A program made the position numbers and the translations under genes. This document shows, piece after piece, positions 62,674 to 64,000 of a DNA stretch of 64,000 bases. The stretch comes from Opisthorchis felineus (Eukaryota > Platyhelminthes > Trematoda > Opisthorchiida > Opisthorchiidae). The DNA is taken from positions 1,569,337 through 1,633,336 of the forward strand of contig SJOL01009574.1 in assembly GCA_004794785.1 (NCBI GenBank), written 5' to 3'. The first letter of the stretch is position 1. Each line of letters begins with the position of its first letter. Under the pieces are notes generated by a model. The model saw only the letters and a list, made by a program, of their open reading frames with translations. It searched no databases and was not told where the DNA came from.

Positions 62674-63134
62674 TCCACTTCTGCGGTGTGCGGGCACGGG
62701 AGCCGTGACTGTGATCGGGATTGTAGGCGACTCAATCGGTGTGTCGTCTGTCAGTTCTTCCACCGCGATAAGATTTTTTTTCGGTCTCTGTTGCGATAAA
62801 CACGGTACCAGTCATTAGACCAGCAATATTCAGGGCACAGGCTGCAGATAGACCGGCCGCAACGACCTGAGTGAATCCAGTGATCCGGACCGTCAAGGCG
62901 AGGGCGACGACGCCCGCAACGACTCCGGTAGCAATTAGTTGCAGACGAATATTCAGCCATGACCCGGCAGCCAAACTGGCCAACGCGGATCGTAGCTGGC
63001 GACCCAAAAGATCCGCAGTTGGTCGCCGAAAGCGAGCCAAATGTCCATGTCCACGGATGACTGTAAGGCTGCAAGTGTGTCTGAGAAGTGAGCGTATACG
63101 GGCGAAGGAGTCACACTGGAGATCCTCTTCAGAT
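62674..63134 (-). pseudogene. ABCC10: ABCC10/MRP7-like transporter exon with two indels
   Basis: A 461-nt exon for the last transmembrane helices before nucleotide-binding domain 2 of an ABC transporter subfamily C protein, an exporter of organic anions and drugs. The first frame reads LKRISSVTPSPVYAHFSDTL (human ABCC10: LKRLGSLTLSPLYSHLADTL); the second reads TVIRGHGHLARFRRP, SWLNIRLQLIATGVVAGVVA and ALNIAGLMTGTVFIATETEK; the first frame then resumes with NLIAVEELTDD. A one-base loss near 63063-63069 and a one-base gain in an eight-T run (62774-62781 on the plus strand) cancel out. The donor GGA|GTGAGA at 62674 precedes the expected start of the NBD. The acceptor near 63135 is weak. This is either a pseudogene or a functional exon with assembly errors. 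Confidence 0.75.
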
Positions 63135-64000
63135 CTTCAGGTAATGTTTATTTTAACAAAATGACCTCAACTTTTAAATCCTACTCAAAAGCTGGTTCTC
63201 CCTTAGTATTGCATCTTCAACTAAAATTTGATTTACAGGTAAACAGAGCTCACAGATGCTGTCATGCCAACATTCAATCAACCGGAAATCGTAATTTACG
63301 CAATTATTTCAATGCTTGCAAAGCCAGTCATGAAGACAAGTTTTAGTTTATTGGGACGGCCGGAAATCATCAGTTTAGGTGCACATGTTCTCCTCAGTGA
63401 GTGGCCGGTACGGAAACCCACCTAGTTCACTCCGGAAAATTTGTCGTGCCTAGTGGCCGGTTAAATGACATGGCAATGTAGTACACGGTCATTGTGGTTA
63501 TCTGGTGGATTTGATTCCCATTGTCTTCTAGAAGTAAACGTGTTCTGGCGTTTTTGCCAAGATCTTTTGGGCACTTCTCTACTACTGAAATCAATAAGTA
63601 CCTCGGCGAAATTACAAGTGTTTCAATAATGAGGCGAAATCCTTAGCTTCCTTGTCTTGTTATGACATCCTAGATAAAACTCGTGTCAACTGTTGATCTC
63701 TATGAACACACTTGTTGCTCACTGTTAGCTCACTTCCAGAATTTTATCAAGACGTCTGATGAAAATGCCATGAGGTTCTCAAATGAAAGGAACATCACAT
63801 CTTTATACAGGCAATGTTCTCACTCCCAAAAAGGACTCACTTTTGTCAAAATTCCCCCCATAAAAGAGAATCATTGCTTGTGTCCCCAGGGTTCCCAGTT
63901 TTTTAAGGAACTGGTTTCATCGTTTTACAGGTACGGTATTCATTAAGCTTGATTGTGTACAGCAAAACCTTTGAAAATGTGGTACCAAGCATAGGTCCAT
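63135..64000. other. Probable ABCC10-like intron, nothing recognised
   Basis: If the adjacent exon belongs to an intact gene, this is intronic sequence upstream of it on the minus strand. No exon for the preceding transmembrane helices is visible. A plus-strand open frame at 63683-63946 has no recognisable family. Confidence 0.4.

Noticed and set aside
1..64000. CRISPR arrays, rRNA genes, bacterial operons, or a novel defence or biosynthetic system
   Set aside because: Nothing of the kind is visible; the window is eukaryotic, intron-rich and dominated by transposon debris.

Overview
The window looks like nuclear DNA from a parasitic flatworm, most likely a trematode. Exons are short, with GT-AG introns of 0.3 to 9 kb. 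The non-genic DNA is dominated by decayed non-LTR retrotransposons (CR1/Jockey-like and RTE-like), a Gypsy remnant and a tRNA-derived SINE whose accidental translation (begins [14 protein letters not shown]) I associate with fluke assemblies. No bacterial operons, CRISPR arrays or rRNA are visible. The taxon assignment is inference.

The main gene is a plus-strand LRRC23 homologue, a leucine-rich-repeat subunit of the ciliary radial spoke. It runs from about 25.4 to 56.0 kb as eight proposed exons with an acidic N-terminus, central LRRs and a poly-Glu/Asp C-terminus. Seven exons join in consistent phase. The small second exon matches the family and has the right length modulo 3, but lacks a GT donor where it should end. 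Introns are loaded with transposon remains: an RTE copy in sense in intron 1, and another in antisense with a tandem-repeated 5' region in intron 7.

Layout: 1-8.4 kb, nothing recognised. 8.4-15.3 kb, three CR1-like fragments (two minus, one plus), one of them split cleanly by a 1.24-kb nested insertion with a (CAT)n tail. 15.3-22.4 kb, nothing recognised. 22.4-24.9 kb, a 100-bp-period repeat and a decayed MULE/SWIM-type transposase on the minus strand. 25.4-56.0 kb, LRRC23. 56.5-56.8 kb, an unidentified open frame ending at a perfect splice donor. 57.3 kb, a 63-nt near-perfect hairpin. 58.0 kb, the SINE. 59.7-61.0 kb, an internally deleted Gypsy element. 62.7-63.1 kb, one minus-strand exon of an ABCC10/MRP7-like ABC transporter carrying two compensating one-base indels. 

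LRRC23 (cilia) and the ABCC10-like exon (membrane transport) are unrelated neighbours on opposite strands. I found no novel multi-gene system. The most useful leads are the LRRC23 exon 2 splice problem, the paired indels in the transporter exon, the nested CR1 insertion, the hairpin and the unidentified open frame.
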